Below, one piece after another: positions 34,026-42,735 of a DNA stretch of 64,000 bases. This DNA is from CAVRXQ01 sp963725215 (GTDB lineage Bacteria; Actinomycetota; Acidimicrobiia; Acidimicrobiales; Bog-793). The notes under the pieces are model-generated. The model was not told the origin of the DNA. It searched no databases and saw only the letters and a list, made by a program, of their open reading frames with translations. The first letter of the stretch is position 1, and each line of letters begins with the position of its first letter. Where the stretch lies: contig CAVRXQ010000001.1 in assembly GCA_963725215.1 (NCBI GenBank), forward strand, positions 1 to 64,000, written 5' to 3'. The position numbers and the translations under genes were made by a program.

Positions 34026-35199
34026 AGGCGTTGAGACCGGTGAGGGCGCGGCCGATCGCGAGTTGGTGGATCTCGGCGGTGCCCTCATAGGTGAGGACGG
34101 ATTCGAGGTTCGCCGAATGGCGGATGACCGGATATTCGAGCGTTATGCCGTTCGCGCCGAGGATCGTGCGGCACTCGCGCGCGATCGCGAGCGCTTCCCG
34201 GGTGTTGTTCAGCTTCGCCACGCTCACCTGCTCCGCTCGAAGCGCACCGGAGGCCTTCAGCTGCGCGAGGCGGTATGCGAGGAGGAGTCCTTTCGAGTAC
34301 TCGAGTGACATGTCGGCGAGCTTCGCCTGGGTTAGCTGAAAGCTACCGATCGCCCGCCCGAACTGTTCGCGCGACGTCGAATAGTCGAGCGTCACCTCGA
34401 GACAGGTGCGCGCGGCGCCCATCACGCCCCACGCGATGCCATAGCGCGCCTCATTTAGGCACGACAGCGGCGCACGAAGACCCGTCGCTCCGGGCAGCAT
34501 CGCCGAGGCGGGAATGCGCGCCGCGTCAAAGGTGAGCTCGCTCGTCACGCTGGCGCGCAATGAGAGCTTGCGATGGATGTCGCTCGAGGTGAAACCGGGC
34601 GTTCCCTTCTCGACGAGAAAACCACGTATTCCCTCGTCGGTGCGCGCCCAGACGACAGCGACGTCGGCGAGGCTCCCGTTCGTGATCCACATCTTCGAGC
34701 CGGAAAGAACCCAGTCGGAGCCGTCTTTTCTGGCGTGGGTGCGCATCGAGGCGGGATCGCTTCCCGAGTCGGGCTCGGTGAGCCCGAAGCACCCGATCGC
34801 CTCGCCGCTCGCCATCGGTGAGAGCCAGCGGCGCTTCTGCTCGTCGGATCCGTATCGCTGGATCGGGTACATACAGAGCGAGCTCTGAACCGAGCAGAAC
34901 GAACGGAACCCGCTGTCGATCGCCTCGAGCTCCACCATCACGAGCCCGTAGGCGACGGGGTCCATCCCCGGGGTGCCGTCCAATTCGGCGTACATCCCGA
35001 ACAGCCCGAGCGCGCCCAGCTCGGGCGCGATCTCGGTCGGAAACGCGCCGTGTTCGAACCACGATTCGATGTCGGGAAGGAGGCGCTTTCGCGCCCATGA
35101 GCGCACCGTTCGCTGAACGTCACGTTGCTCAACGCTGAACAGTTCGTCGACGCCGAGTAGATCGAGTGGTCCGAGCTCGGGCTGTTGGTTACTCGTCAC
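34018..35199 (-). CDS. gcdH: Glutaryl-CoA dehydrogenase-type acyl-CoA dehydrogenase
   Basis: 393 residues from a GTG. The FAD enzyme oxidises and decarboxylates glutaryl-CoA to crotonyl-CoA in lysine and tryptophan breakdown. The diagnostic stretch is DSGFRSFCSVQSSLCMYPIQ, whose Arg and SVQSSL are typical of glutaryl-CoA dehydrogenases. Other motifs are GCFGLTEPDSGSDPASM, WITNGSLAD, REQFGRAIGSFQLTQAKLAD and the catalytic glutamate in YEGTAEIHQLAIGRALTG. The length fits the family. It sits between the disrupted MFS gene and a GNAT gene; acetyl-CoA acetyltransferase and SCOT genes elsewhere in the window can carry its products further. Confidence 0.88.
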   Translation of the reverse strand: MTSNQQPELGPLDLLGVDELFSVEQRDVQRTVRSWARKRLLPDIESWFEHGAFPTEIAPELGALGLFGMYAELDGTPGMDPVAYGLVMVELEAIDSGFRSFCSVQSSLCMYPIQRYGSDEQKRRWLSPMASGEAIGCFGLTEPDSGSDPASMRTHARKDGSDWVLSGSKMWITNGSLADVAVVWARTDEGIRGFLVEKGTPGFTSSDIHRKLSLRASVTSELTFDAARIPASAMLPGATGLRAPLSCLNEARYGIAWGVMGAARTCLEVTLDYSTSREQFGRAIGSFQLTQAKLADMSLEYSKGLLLAYRLAQLKASGALRAEQVSVAKLNNTREALAIARECRTILGANGITLEYPVIRHSANLESVLTYEGTAEIHQLAIGRALTGLNAFS

Positions 35200-35301
35200 C
35201 TTCTCCGCCGCCCCTCCCTGGTGTCGTCGCCCACGGGACCATCCTCGCGGACCGCCGGATCAAAGCGCGAATCGTGGCCCGGAGTGGATCGCTCGCGCGC
35301 C

Positions 35302-36174
35302 CTATAGCCAGTTGTCGAGGTAGTAGCGCTCGCCGAGGTCGTAGTCGAGCGCCTCGCCGACCTTCATCCGCACCATCACCGAACCCGTCCGATAACCGCG
35401 GGCACGCAACGCGTCGTGAGTCGCCCACGACGAGCCGGACGTTCGACAGACCATCTGCTTCAGTTGTCGTTCGTAAGCGAGGTGCTCCGCTGCCGAGAGC
35501 AGCCGATCGAATGCCTTCGCCGACGAGGCCGCGGCGAAGGGGATGTACGCCGCATCCTTCGCTTGGAACGTCGGTTCGAGATGGACGATCGCTAGCCCAC
35601 CGTCGCTCGAGACGACGACGCCACTCCCGGTACGCAGCGTCGCCTCCGCCTCGCCCGAAACGTTGAGTCCGGGGTAGAGAAAGTCTAGGGGCGGAATTGT
35701 CCCGTTCACGTCGACGTCGTTAGGCATCGCCCCTTCGGAGAGAGCGCGTTCGAAACCGAGACCCGTCCACGACGGATGGAATCCGAACTTCCCGTAGAAG
35801 CCGACGTGAAAGCGGCTGTCGGCGAAGGTCTCGAGACCCATCATCGCTACGCCACACGCCCGCCAAAGCTCCACACACGCGGAGACGAGCGCCGCCCCGA
35901 CACCAGATTTCTGGTGCTCCGGCAGGACGGCGAGAGGGCCGAACCAGCCGAGAGACCCGCGCGTGCACACGATGAGGCAGCCGGCGATCGAAGCGTCGTG
36001 CTCTCCCACTTCGGCGACGAGGCAACCTGCGGGGTCCGACAGGTATCGGACTTTGAACAACAGGTCGTTGAAGATCGGCTCTGCCGACTCGTCGGCCTGT
36101 CCGAACAACGCGCCGAAAGCCGCGTTCGACAATTTCGTCACCTCGGAGAGTTCGCCCTCTCCCATCTCCCGCAC
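35302..36174 (-). CDS. GNAT-family N-acetyltransferase
   Basis: 290 residues using the GTG at 36174, preceded by GGGAG at five bases; a TTG at 36189 is an alternative and longer in-frame reading upstream lacks a site. The N-terminal GNAT fold shows the acetyl-CoA motif WFGPLAVLPEHQKSGVGAAL, where R/Q-x-x-G-x-G/A is met by QKSGVG, and FHVGFYGKFGFHPSWTGLGF near the end of the fold. A second half (about 170-290, SSAKAFDRLLSAAEHLAYER, RTGSVMVRMKVGEALDYDL) looks like a second, degenerate domain. The substrate is unknown. It is divergent from the MFS gene at 36308, so a shared promoter region lies in between. Confidence 0.75.
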   Translation of the reverse strand: MREMGEGELSEVTKLSNAAFGALFGQADESAEPIFNDLLFKVRYLSDPAGCLVAEVGEHDASIAGCLIVCTRGSLGWFGPLAVLPEHQKSGVGAALVSACVELWRACGVAMMGLETFADSRFHVGFYGKFGFHPSWTGLGFERALSEGAMPNDVDVNGTIPPLDFLYPGLNVSGEAEATLRTGSGVVVSSDGGLAIVHLEPTFQAKDAAYIPFAAASSAKAFDRLLSAAEHLAYERQLKQMVCRTSGSSWATHDALRARGYRTGSVMVRMKVGEALDYDLGERYYLDNWL

Positions 36175-36307
36175 GCGTACTCCCGTCAAATCACCACCCC
36201 CAGTAGTCCGATCCCACCACGCATTGTCGCCGTTCGCCGAACTCTCCGCCCTCGACTGTCTCTCGTGCAGCGTCCGGGCGAACATCGCTCGGCGACAATG
36301 GCCAGCT

Positions 36308-37549
36308 ATGGCCGCTGGGTTCCGCCGGCTCTCACAGATCGGACGACGCGGCCAAGTCTCGCCCCTGCCGCGGCCCTTCTGGTTCATCTGGGCCGGCACG
36401 CTCGTCAACCGCATCTGTTACTTCGTGGAACCGTTCCTCGCGCTCTACCTCGCCCGGTCGCTCCGCCTCCAGACGCCGACGATCGGACTCATCCTCACGA
36501 GCTTCGGGGTGGGATCGTTCGTCTCGCAACCGCTCGGCGGGCTGGCGGCAGACCACATCGGAAGACGTCGGACCCTTGTGACCGGGATGGTGGCGACCGC
36601 GGCGTCATACGGGTTTCTCGTCACCGCTCGCGGCGATCTCGTCATCGCGATCGCCGCCTTCTGCGCCGGCCTCGCAATCGACCTGTATCGGCCAGCGGTA
36701 AGCGCCTTGATCGCGGACCTCGTCGACGAGGATCAACGTCGCCGCGCGTACGGGCTCAATTACTGGGCGCTCAACCTCGGTGTCTCGGTGGCGGGCGTGC
36801 TCGGCGGTTACTTCGCGAGCCATTCGTTCCATTTGCTCTTCGCCCTCGACGGAGCGACTTGTCTCGGCTTCGCGGTGCTCATCGCGAAGGGCGTTCCCGA
36901 GCTCGGAGTGCCCAGCGCCCCCTCTGGAGAAGGTTCGGGCTACGGGGTTGCCCTTCACGACGCGCTCTTGTTAGCGCTGACCGCGGCAACGCTGCTCACA
37001 GCGACGGTCTACATCCAGTCGTTCGCGACGCTTCCGCTCGCGATGCGCGCCGATCACCTCAGTCCCTTCGACTACGGGATCGCCTACACGGTCAACCCCG
37101 TCGCGGTGATCGTGCTGCAGCCAGTCGCGATCCGTCTCCTCGCCCGTAGGTCCGCGCCGGCGGTGCTGATCGTCTCGTCGCTGCTCGTCGGCGCGGGATT
37201 CGGGCTCGACGCGTTCGCGCATTCGCTCCTTGCGTACGCGGCGACGGTGCTCGTTTGGACCTTGGGAGAGATCGGCGGGAGCGTCGTCGGTCCGGCGCTG
37301 ATCGCCGACATCGCTCCCGCGCACCAGCGAGGGCGTTACAACGGGGTGTTCTCGGCGGCCTTCGGCGGAGCGGCAATCTTGGGGCCCCTTGTCGGGACGC
37401 AGGTCCTCGGTCACCTCGGCAGGACGACGTTGTGGAGCGGGTGCGTCGTCTTGGGCGCGCTCGCGGCGTTGTTGACGGCTGCGATCGGGCCAACGATCAA
37501 ACGCCGTTCGAAGGGCGCGACCGTCCCGGCAACGGCACCGGCGATCTGA
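36308..37549 (+). CDS. Major facilitator superfamily transporter (DHA1-like)
   Basis: 413 residues from the ATG at 36308. About 12 membrane helices. Family signatures: TLVNRICYFVEPFLALYLAR, the loop motif GGLAADHIGRRRTLVTGMVA between helices 2 and 3, DLYRPAVSALIADLVDED, RRRAYGLNYWALNLGVSV and IADIAPAHQRGRYNGVFSAA. The RxYGLxYWxxNLG pattern is typical of drug/H+ antiporter relatives such as MdtH/YttB. The substrate cannot be predicted. It is complete, in contrast to the broken MFS gene 2.3 kb to the left. It is convergent with folD, whose stop lies 38 bases beyond its end. Confidence 0.85.
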   Translation: MAAGFRRLSQIGRRGQVSPLPRPFWFIWAGTLVNRICYFVEPFLALYLARSLRLQTPTIGLILTSFGVGSFVSQPLGGLAADHIGRRRTLVTGMVATAASYGFLVTARGDLVIAIAAFCAGLAIDLYRPAVSALIADLVDEDQRRRAYGLNYWALNLGVSVAGVLGGYFASHSFHLLFALDGATCLGFAVLIAKGVPELGVPSAPSGEGSGYGVALHDALLLALTAATLLTATVYIQSFATLPLAMRADHLSPFDYGIAYTVNPVAVIVLQPVAIRLLARRSAPAVLIVSSLLVGAGFGLDAFAHSLLAYAATVLVWTLGEIGGSVVGPALIADIAPAHQRGRYNGVFSAAFGGAAILGPLVGTQVLGHLGRTTLWSGCVVLGALAALLTAAIGPTIKRRSKGATVPATAPAI

Positions 37550-37586
37550 GGTCCGAGCGGACCGCAACTGCCCGCGTGGTCGGCGT

Positions 37587-38444
37587 TCAGGCGAGGCGGC
37601 GGCACGCGGCGCGCACCGCATTCCTCAAGAGCATCGCCCTTGTCATCGGGCCGACGCCGCCTATGCGCGGCGTGATGAACCCTGCGACCTCGGCGACGTC
37701 TTCCGCGACGTCGGAGAGCAGGCGCCGGCCTTCGAACGACGTTCCCGCTCCGACGACCGCCGCGCCCGGCTTCACCATCTCCTTCGTCACGAGACCCGCT
37801 CTTCCGACCGCCGCGACGATGACGTCGGCGCGGCGCGTGTATTCGCCGAGGTCCGCCACGCCGGTGTGCAAAGCGGTCACCGCTGCGTTGCAATGGGGCC
37901 GCTTCGACGACATCAGCAATGCGAGCGGGCGTCCGATCGTCAGGCCGCGCCCCAAGATCACGACGTTGCGACCTTCAACCGGCACCTCGTGATGCGCGAG
38001 GAGTTCGACGATCCCCGCCGGGGTGCACGGCAACGGACCATCGACACCGATGACCAACTTTCCAAGGTTGACAGGGTGGAGACCGTCCACGTCTTTTTGT
38101 GAGTCGATCGCAACGAGCGCATCGAAGTCGTTGAGATGCGACGGCAGCGGCACCTGGACCAAGAATGCGTCGATCGCCGGGTCCGCGTTGAATCGCCGCA
38201 CCACTGAGATCACGTCGGCCATCGATGAGTTCTCTGGGAGGTGCTCACCGAAGGACGCGATTCCTATCGCGGCCGCGTCTTCGTGTTTGAGCTCGACGTA
38301 GCGCGAGCTTGCCGGGTCGTCGCCGACCAGCACCGTGCCCAGACCCGGCACGATCCCGCGCGCCCTCATCTCGGCGACTTCCACCGACACATCGGAGCGG
38401 ATCTGTTCGGCGAGGGCGGCACCGTCCAAGATGACTGCGGTCAT
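37587..38444 (-). CDS. folD: Bifunctional methylenetetrahydrofolate dehydrogenase/cyclohydrolase
   Basis: 285 residues. FolD interconverts methylene-THF, methenyl-THF and formyl-THF. Motifs: GTVLVGDDPASSRYVELKHE with the catalytic Lys, AFLVQVPLPSHLND, KDVDGLHPVNLGKL, the NADP loop VVILGRGLTIGRPLALLMSS and ADVIVAAVGRAGLV, and the C-terminal GGVGPMTRAMLLRN. Usual length. It lies 13 bases after purH in the same direction, the last gene of the run sucC-sucD-purN-purH-folD; it makes the formyl-THF that PurN and PurH use, so their coexpression makes sense. Confidence 0.95.
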   Translation of the reverse strand: MTAVILDGAALAEQIRSDVSVEVAEMRARGIVPGLGTVLVGDDPASSRYVELKHEDAAAIGIASFGEHLPENSSMADVISVVRRFNADPAIDAFLVQVPLPSHLNDFDALVAIDSQKDVDGLHPVNLGKLVIGVDGPLPCTPAGIVELLAHHEVPVEGRNVVILGRGLTIGRPLALLMSSKRPHCNAAVTALHTGVADLGEYTRRADVIVAAVGRAGLVTKEMVKPGAAVVGAGTSFEGRRLLSDVAEDVAEVAGFITPRIGGVGPMTRAMLLRNAVRAACRRLA

Positions 38445-38457
38445 GTCTCGCCTTTCT

Positions 38458-39972
38458 TCAATGGCGGAAGTGGCGTTCGCCGGTCATGACGAGCGCGACG
38501 CCTCGTTCGTCGGCCGCCGCGATCACCTCGTCGTCGCGCAACGAGCCCCCTGGTTCGACCACGACGGCTACGCCGGCATCACAGACGGCGTCGAGTCCGT
38601 CGCGGAACGGAAAGAACGCGTCGCTCGCACCCGCACCACCTTCTGCCCGACCCGCCGCCTTCTCCTGTGCGAGGCGCGCCGCGTCGCGACGATTCTGCTG
38701 GCCGCAACCGACTCCGACGACGACTCCGTCCTTCGCGAGGACGATCGCGTTCGAGCCCGTCGACGCACACACGCGCCAGGCGAGCTCCGCGTCGAGCCAC
38801 TCGTTGTCGGTCGGCGTCCGACTCGTGACGACGCGCCAGGCGTCGCCGCGTGCGGCGACGACGTCGCGGTCTTGAATGAGGAACCCCCCGGCGAAGCCGC
38901 GGAAGCAAAGTTGCGAAGACTCAGGCGATGGCGCCTCGAGGACGCGCATGTTCTTCCTCTTCGCTGCGAACAACGCGAGCGCCGCCGGAGAGAATCCCGG
39001 TGCGACGAGAACATCGGCGAGTGGATTCTCGACGATCGCCTCGGAGAGCGTGACGTCGACGACGGCGGAGATCGCGATGATCCCCCCGAAGGCGGACACC
39101 TCGTCTGCCGCAAAGGCCTTCGCGTAGGCGTCTGCCGCGTCTGTCCCGATGGCGACCCCGCAAGGATTCGCATGCTTCACGATGACCGCGCCCTTGTCGG
39201 CGCCGCCGATGCCGACGACCGAGTGACAGATCGTCCAAGCGGCTTCCGCATCGACGAGGTTGAGGAACGAGAGTTCGCGCCCCGAGTGCTGGACGACTCC
39301 GTCCCACCAGCTCGGCTGGCCGGAGCTTTCGTAACGGGCGGCGCGCTGGTGCGGGTTCTCGCCGTATCGGAGGGTCTCTCTCCGAAGTAGCGCCAGGTGG
39401 ACCGCGGGGGGGAGGTCGTTCGAGTCCTCGGCGAGGAGCCAGTTGGCGATCGCCGCGTCGTACGCGGCGACGTGGGAGAAAGCGGCCGTCGCCAGACGTC
39501 GTCGCGTCTGCGCCGACAGCGCGCCCTCGCGCCGGAGCTCATCGATGACGACCGCGTAGTCGTCGGGATCGACGACCACGCCGACGTGGGCGTGGTTCTT
39601 CGCCGCCGAGCGCACCATCGTCGGGCCGCCGATGTCGATCAGCCCGATCGAGGGGGCGCTCTCGAACGGATACAAGTTGCACACGACGAGATCGATCGGC
39701 TCGAAGCCTTCGCGCTCGAGCTCGCCAAGGTGAACGGCGTCGTCGCGATCGGCGAGGATGCCGGCGTGGATCGCCGGGTGGAGGGTCTTCACCCGCCCTC
39801 CGAGCATTTCTTTCTGCCCGGTGACATCTTCCACGCGACGGTGCACCACCTTCTCCTTCGCGAGCGCCTCGGCCGTCCCTCCGCTGGCGATGATCTCCAC
39901 GCCCAGCTTCTCGAGCTCGCGCGCGAACGCCACGAGCGACCGCTTGTCCGAGACCGAGATCAGCGCCCTCAT
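38458..39972 (-). CDS. purH: Bifunctional AICAR transformylase/IMP cyclohydrolase
   Basis: 504 residues; catalyses the last two steps to IMP. The N-terminal cyclohydrolase domain shows ALISVSDKRSLVAFARELEK, ASGGTAEAL and GGRVKTLHPAIHAGIL. The C-terminal transformylase domain shows LRYGENPHQRAARYES, AVIVKHANPCGVAIGTDA with the catalytic Lys-His, EVSAFGGIIAIS and SDAFFPFRDGLD, ending HFRH. The start is the ATG at 39972, which overlaps the purN stop by four bases (ATGA), so the two purine genes are coupled. folD follows after 13 bases. Confidence 0.96.
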   Translation of the reverse strand: MRALISVSDKRSLVAFARELEKLGVEIIASGGTAEALAKEKVVHRRVEDVTGQKEMLGGRVKTLHPAIHAGILADRDDAVHLGELEREGFEPIDLVVCNLYPFESAPSIGLIDIGGPTMVRSAAKNHAHVGVVVDPDDYAVVIDELRREGALSAQTRRRLATAAFSHVAAYDAAIANWLLAEDSNDLPPAVHLALLRRETLRYGENPHQRAARYESSGQPSWWDGVVQHSGRELSFLNLVDAEAAWTICHSVVGIGGADKGAVIVKHANPCGVAIGTDAADAYAKAFAADEVSAFGGIIAISAVVDVTLSEAIVENPLADVLVAPGFSPAALALFAAKRKNMRVLEAPSPESSQLCFRGFAGGFLIQDRDVVAARGDAWRVVTSRTPTDNEWLDAELAWRVCASTGSNAIVLAKDGVVVGVGCGQQNRRDAARLAQEKAAGRAEGGAGASDAFFPFRDGLDAVCDAGVAVVVEPGGSLRDDEVIAAADERGVALVMTGERHFRH

Positions 39973-40562
39973 CGCGCCACCCGCTGTGTTCGCGTCGCGG
40001 ATCCCACCGAATCGAGATAGGCGCGGATCGTTTCGGGGTAGAGCACCCGCTCGACGGACTTGATCCGCTCGTGCAGCGTCTGTTCGTCGTCGGTGCGAAG
40101 AACGGGGACACGACGCTGCGCGAGGACTGGCCCCTCGTCGACCGCTTCGGTGACGAGATGAACGGTGCAACCGGTCTCCTCGACTCCCGCGGCCAGCGCG
40201 GCCTCGACGGCGTGCCAGCCCCGGAACGCCGGCAGCAAGGAAGGATGAGTATTCAATACGCGACCGGAGAAAGCGGCGACGAACTCCCCGCTGAGAACGG
40301 TCCCGAATCCCGCCATCGCCACGGCGTCGACTCGATGGCTCCAAAGGACTTCGATTAGCTCGCCGGTGTAGGCCACTCGATCGAAGCTCTGGCCAAAGTC
40401 CTGCCGTTCGACCCGCTCTGTCGCGATGCCGGCGTCGTTGGCGATCTGCTCGGCGGCACACGGGCGATCGGTCGCGACGACGACAATCGGGAGTCGATCG
40501 GCGATCAGCGAGGCGAGGATCGAGCCCGTTCCCGAGACGAGGACTCCCAAACGAGGCAACAT
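39969..40562 (-). CDS. purN: Phosphoribosylglycinamide formyltransferase
   Basis: 197 residues. PurN adds a formyl group from formyl-THF to GAR in purine synthesis. The ligand loop is LGVLVSGTGSILASLIAD, slightly different from the usual GSGSN. The catalytic Asn-His-Asp are in VLNTHPSLLPAFRGWHAVEA and TGCTVHLVTEAVDEGPVLAQ. I chose the ATG at 40562; a TTG six codons upstream would overlap the sucD end. The last 15 residues (GSATRTQRVAR) are basic and variable. The stop overlaps the purH ATG. Confidence 0.92.
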   Translation of the reverse strand: MLPRLGVLVSGTGSILASLIADRLPIVVVATDRPCAAEQIANDAGIATERVERQDFGQSFDRVAYTGELIEVLWSHRVDAVAMAGFGTVLSGEFVAAFSGRVLNTHPSLLPAFRGWHAVEAALAAGVEETGCTVHLVTEAVDEGPVLAQRRVPVLRTDDEQTLHERIKSVERVLYPETIRAYLDSVGSATRTQRVAR

Positions 40563-40572
40563 GCCAGAATCC

Positions 40573-41460
40573 TCAGTCAAGGGAGTGCACGACCTCCACC
40601 ATCAGCTCGCCCGCTTCCGACGGGCTGCGGCCGACACTCGCTCCGGCCGCGCGGAGCGCGTCGATCTTCGCCCTCGCCGTTCCGGACGAGCCGGAGATGA
40701 TCGCCCCGGCGTGACCCATCGTCCGCCCGGGTGGCGCGGTCAACCCGGCGATGTAGGCGACGACCGGCTTCGACGTCTTCTCTGCGATGAAGGCCGCGGC
40801 GCGCTCTTCCTCCGCGCCGCCGATCTCGCCGATCAGCATGACAGCACGCGTTTCGGGATCCGCCTCAAATGCCTCCAGGACGTCGACGAACGTCGTCCCG
40901 GGAACGCGGTCACCGCCGATTCCGACGCAGGTCGTCTGTCCGATTCCCTGCTGGGTGAGTTCGTGCAGCGCTTGGTAGGTGAGCGTCCCCGAGCGGCTGA
41001 CGATGCCGACCGGCCCGCCGCCGAGCGCGATCTCTCCAGCGGTGATGCCGATGTTGCACTTTCCCGGCGAGATGATCCCCGGGCAATTCGGACCGACGAG
41101 ACGCGTCGCGGGGTAGTCGCGACGGAGCCGGTTGAAGACCAACGCCTCGTCCTTCGCCGGGATGTGCTCGGTGATGCAGACGATCAGCGCGATTCCCGCC
41201 GCGGCCGCCTCCAAGATCGCCTGCGGTGCGCCCTTCGGTGGCACTGCGACGAAGCTCGCGTCGGCGCCGGTCTGCTCGACGGCTTCGGCGACCGTGTCGA
41301 AGACGGGGATGTCTTCGACGAACTCGCCGCCTTTTCCCGGGGTGACGCCGGCGACGACCTTTGTTCCATACGCGCGGTTGCGCAACCCGTGGAATCGGCC
41401 TTGGCTTCCGGTGAGCCCCTGCACGACGACACGCGTCGACTCATCGGCGAAGATGCTCAT
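40573..41460 (-). CDS. sucD: Succinyl-CoA synthetase subunit alpha
   Basis: 295 residues from the ATG at 41460. The alpha subunit carries the phosphohistidine that moves phosphate between succinyl-CoA and ADP/GDP. Motifs: VVVQGLTGSQGRFHGLRNRA, the CoA-binding start, AGVTPGKGG, VPPKGAPQAILEAA, CITEHIP, GPNCPGIISPG, SRSGTLTYQALHELT, GIGGDRVPG, and the phosphohistidine region GLTAPPGRTMGHAGAIISG. Its ATG overlaps the stop that sucC would have (ATGA). purN starts 10 bases beyond its stop, so this citric acid cycle gene pair is followed directly by purine genes. Confidence 0.95.
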   Translation of the reverse strand: MSIFADESTRVVVQGLTGSQGRFHGLRNRAYGTKVVAGVTPGKGGEFVEDIPVFDTVAEAVEQTGADASFVAVPPKGAPQAILEAAAAGIALIVCITEHIPAKDEALVFNRLRRDYPATRLVGPNCPGIISPGKCNIGITAGEIALGGGPVGIVSRSGTLTYQALHELTQQGIGQTTCVGIGGDRVPGTTFVDVLEAFEADPETRAVMLIGEIGGAEEERAAAFIAEKTSKPVVAYIAGLTAPPGRTMGHAGAIISGSSGTARAKIDALRAAGASVGRSPSEAGELMVEVVHSLD

Positions 41461-42603
41461 CGTCGACCCGCGATCTCGACGGCCGCGTCGCGCCGCGTCG
41501 AGCATCGTCTCTTCTCGTATCAGCATCTCCGAGAGGTGCGGCTCCAACAGCGCTCGCGCCTCTTCCGCGTGCGTTCCGTCGAAGCGAACGACGATCGGGG
41601 ATGACAGTTCGACGCGCTTACGGGCCGCGAGGATGCCGTGCGCCACGTCGTCGACCTGGACGATGCCGCCGAAGATGTTCACCAAGATCACACGAACGTT
41701 CTCGTCGGAGTTGATCACCTCGAGCGCGTCGGCCATCACATCCGCGTTCGCTCCCCCGCCGATGTCCAAGAAGTTCGCCGCCGCGCCGCCGACTTGGTTC
41801 ACGACGTCGAGCGTGCTCATCGCGAGCCCTGCGCCGTTGGCGATGATGCCAACGGCGCCATCGAGTCCGACGTAGTTGAGCCCCTTTTCCCGTGCGAAGC
41901 GCTCGCGGGGATCGTCCGGCGCGGAGTCCGCGAACTCCGACCATTCGGGATGGCGGAAAGCGGCATCGTCGTCGAGGGTCACCTTCGCGTCGAGCGCGTG
42001 CACTGCTCCTGTCGTGGTCAGGATCAGCGGGTTGATCTCGACGAGATCCGCGTCACCTTCGACGTAACAGCGGTACAGCTTCACGAGCACGTCGGTAACG
42101 CCTTCGACAGCGTCGGCGTCGATCCCGCTCGATTCGACCGCCTCGCGAAACGCGGCCTCGTCGGCTCCGTCCAGGGGGTTTACCCACACCCGCGCGATCG
42201 CGCCGGGATCTTCGTCCGCGACCTGCTCGATGTCGACACCGCCTCGCGCCGAGATCATCGCCAGGTGGAGCTTCGCCACCCGGTCCAAGGTGAAGCTGAC
42301 GTAGTACTCGGCCGCGATGTCCGAGGAGGTTTCCACCCACAATCGCCTCACGAGGTGGCCCTTGATGTCGAGGCCCAAGATCGCGTTTGCGTGGCTCTCG
42401 GCTTCCTCGCGGCTGTTCGCCACCTTCACGCCGCCGGCCTTGCCCCGCCCGCCGACTTTCACCTGCGCTTTGATCGTCGCGGGATAGCCGAACTTCTCCG
42501 CCGCCGCGACGGCCTCGTCGACGGTGTCAGCAACCGCTCCGGGAGAGACGGGGATCCCGTACCGGGCGAGGTACTGCTTGCCCTGGTACTCGTAGAGATC
42601 CAA
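41457..42603 (-). CDS. sucC: Succinyl-CoA synthetase subunit beta, frameshifted near 41487
   Basis: About 381 residues. The ATP-grasp beta subunit: DLYEYQGKQYLARYGIPVSP, IKAQVKVGGRGKAGGVKVAN, NILGLD-type AILGLDIKGHLV, VEINPLILTTTGAVHALDAK, NYVGLDGAVGIIANGAGLAM, NFLDIGGGANADVMADALEV and VNIFGGIVQVDDVAHGI. The TTG at 42603, with AAGGAG five bases ahead, gives the family start (M)DLYEYQ; the GTG at 42609 is too close to that site. Near the end the frame reads on into sucD, but skipping one base at about 41487 gives DAARAAVEIAGRR and a stop overlapping the sucD ATG. The long two-subunit reading is therefore probably an indel artefact. Confidence 0.88.
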
Positions 42604-42735
42604 CGCCACTCCTCCTTCGTCGATGGCCGCGCGCCCACCTCGGAGGCGAAGCAGCGTCGCCCGGTAGAGCCAGGCGGTCCGATCCTATGGGGGTGTCTTT
42701 GAAGTGGCGACCCGGCGATCGATCCGAGACGAACC

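Noticed and set aside
37550..37563. A hairpin GGTCCG/CGGACC between the MFS and folD genes as a terminator
   Set aside because: The loop is only two bases and the stem short, so it is unlikely to be stable or specific.
40573..42609. A genuine sucC-sucD gene fusion
   Set aside because: Skipping one base gives a normal sucC ending that overlaps the sucD start, and the linker residues GRRDRGST have no family match.
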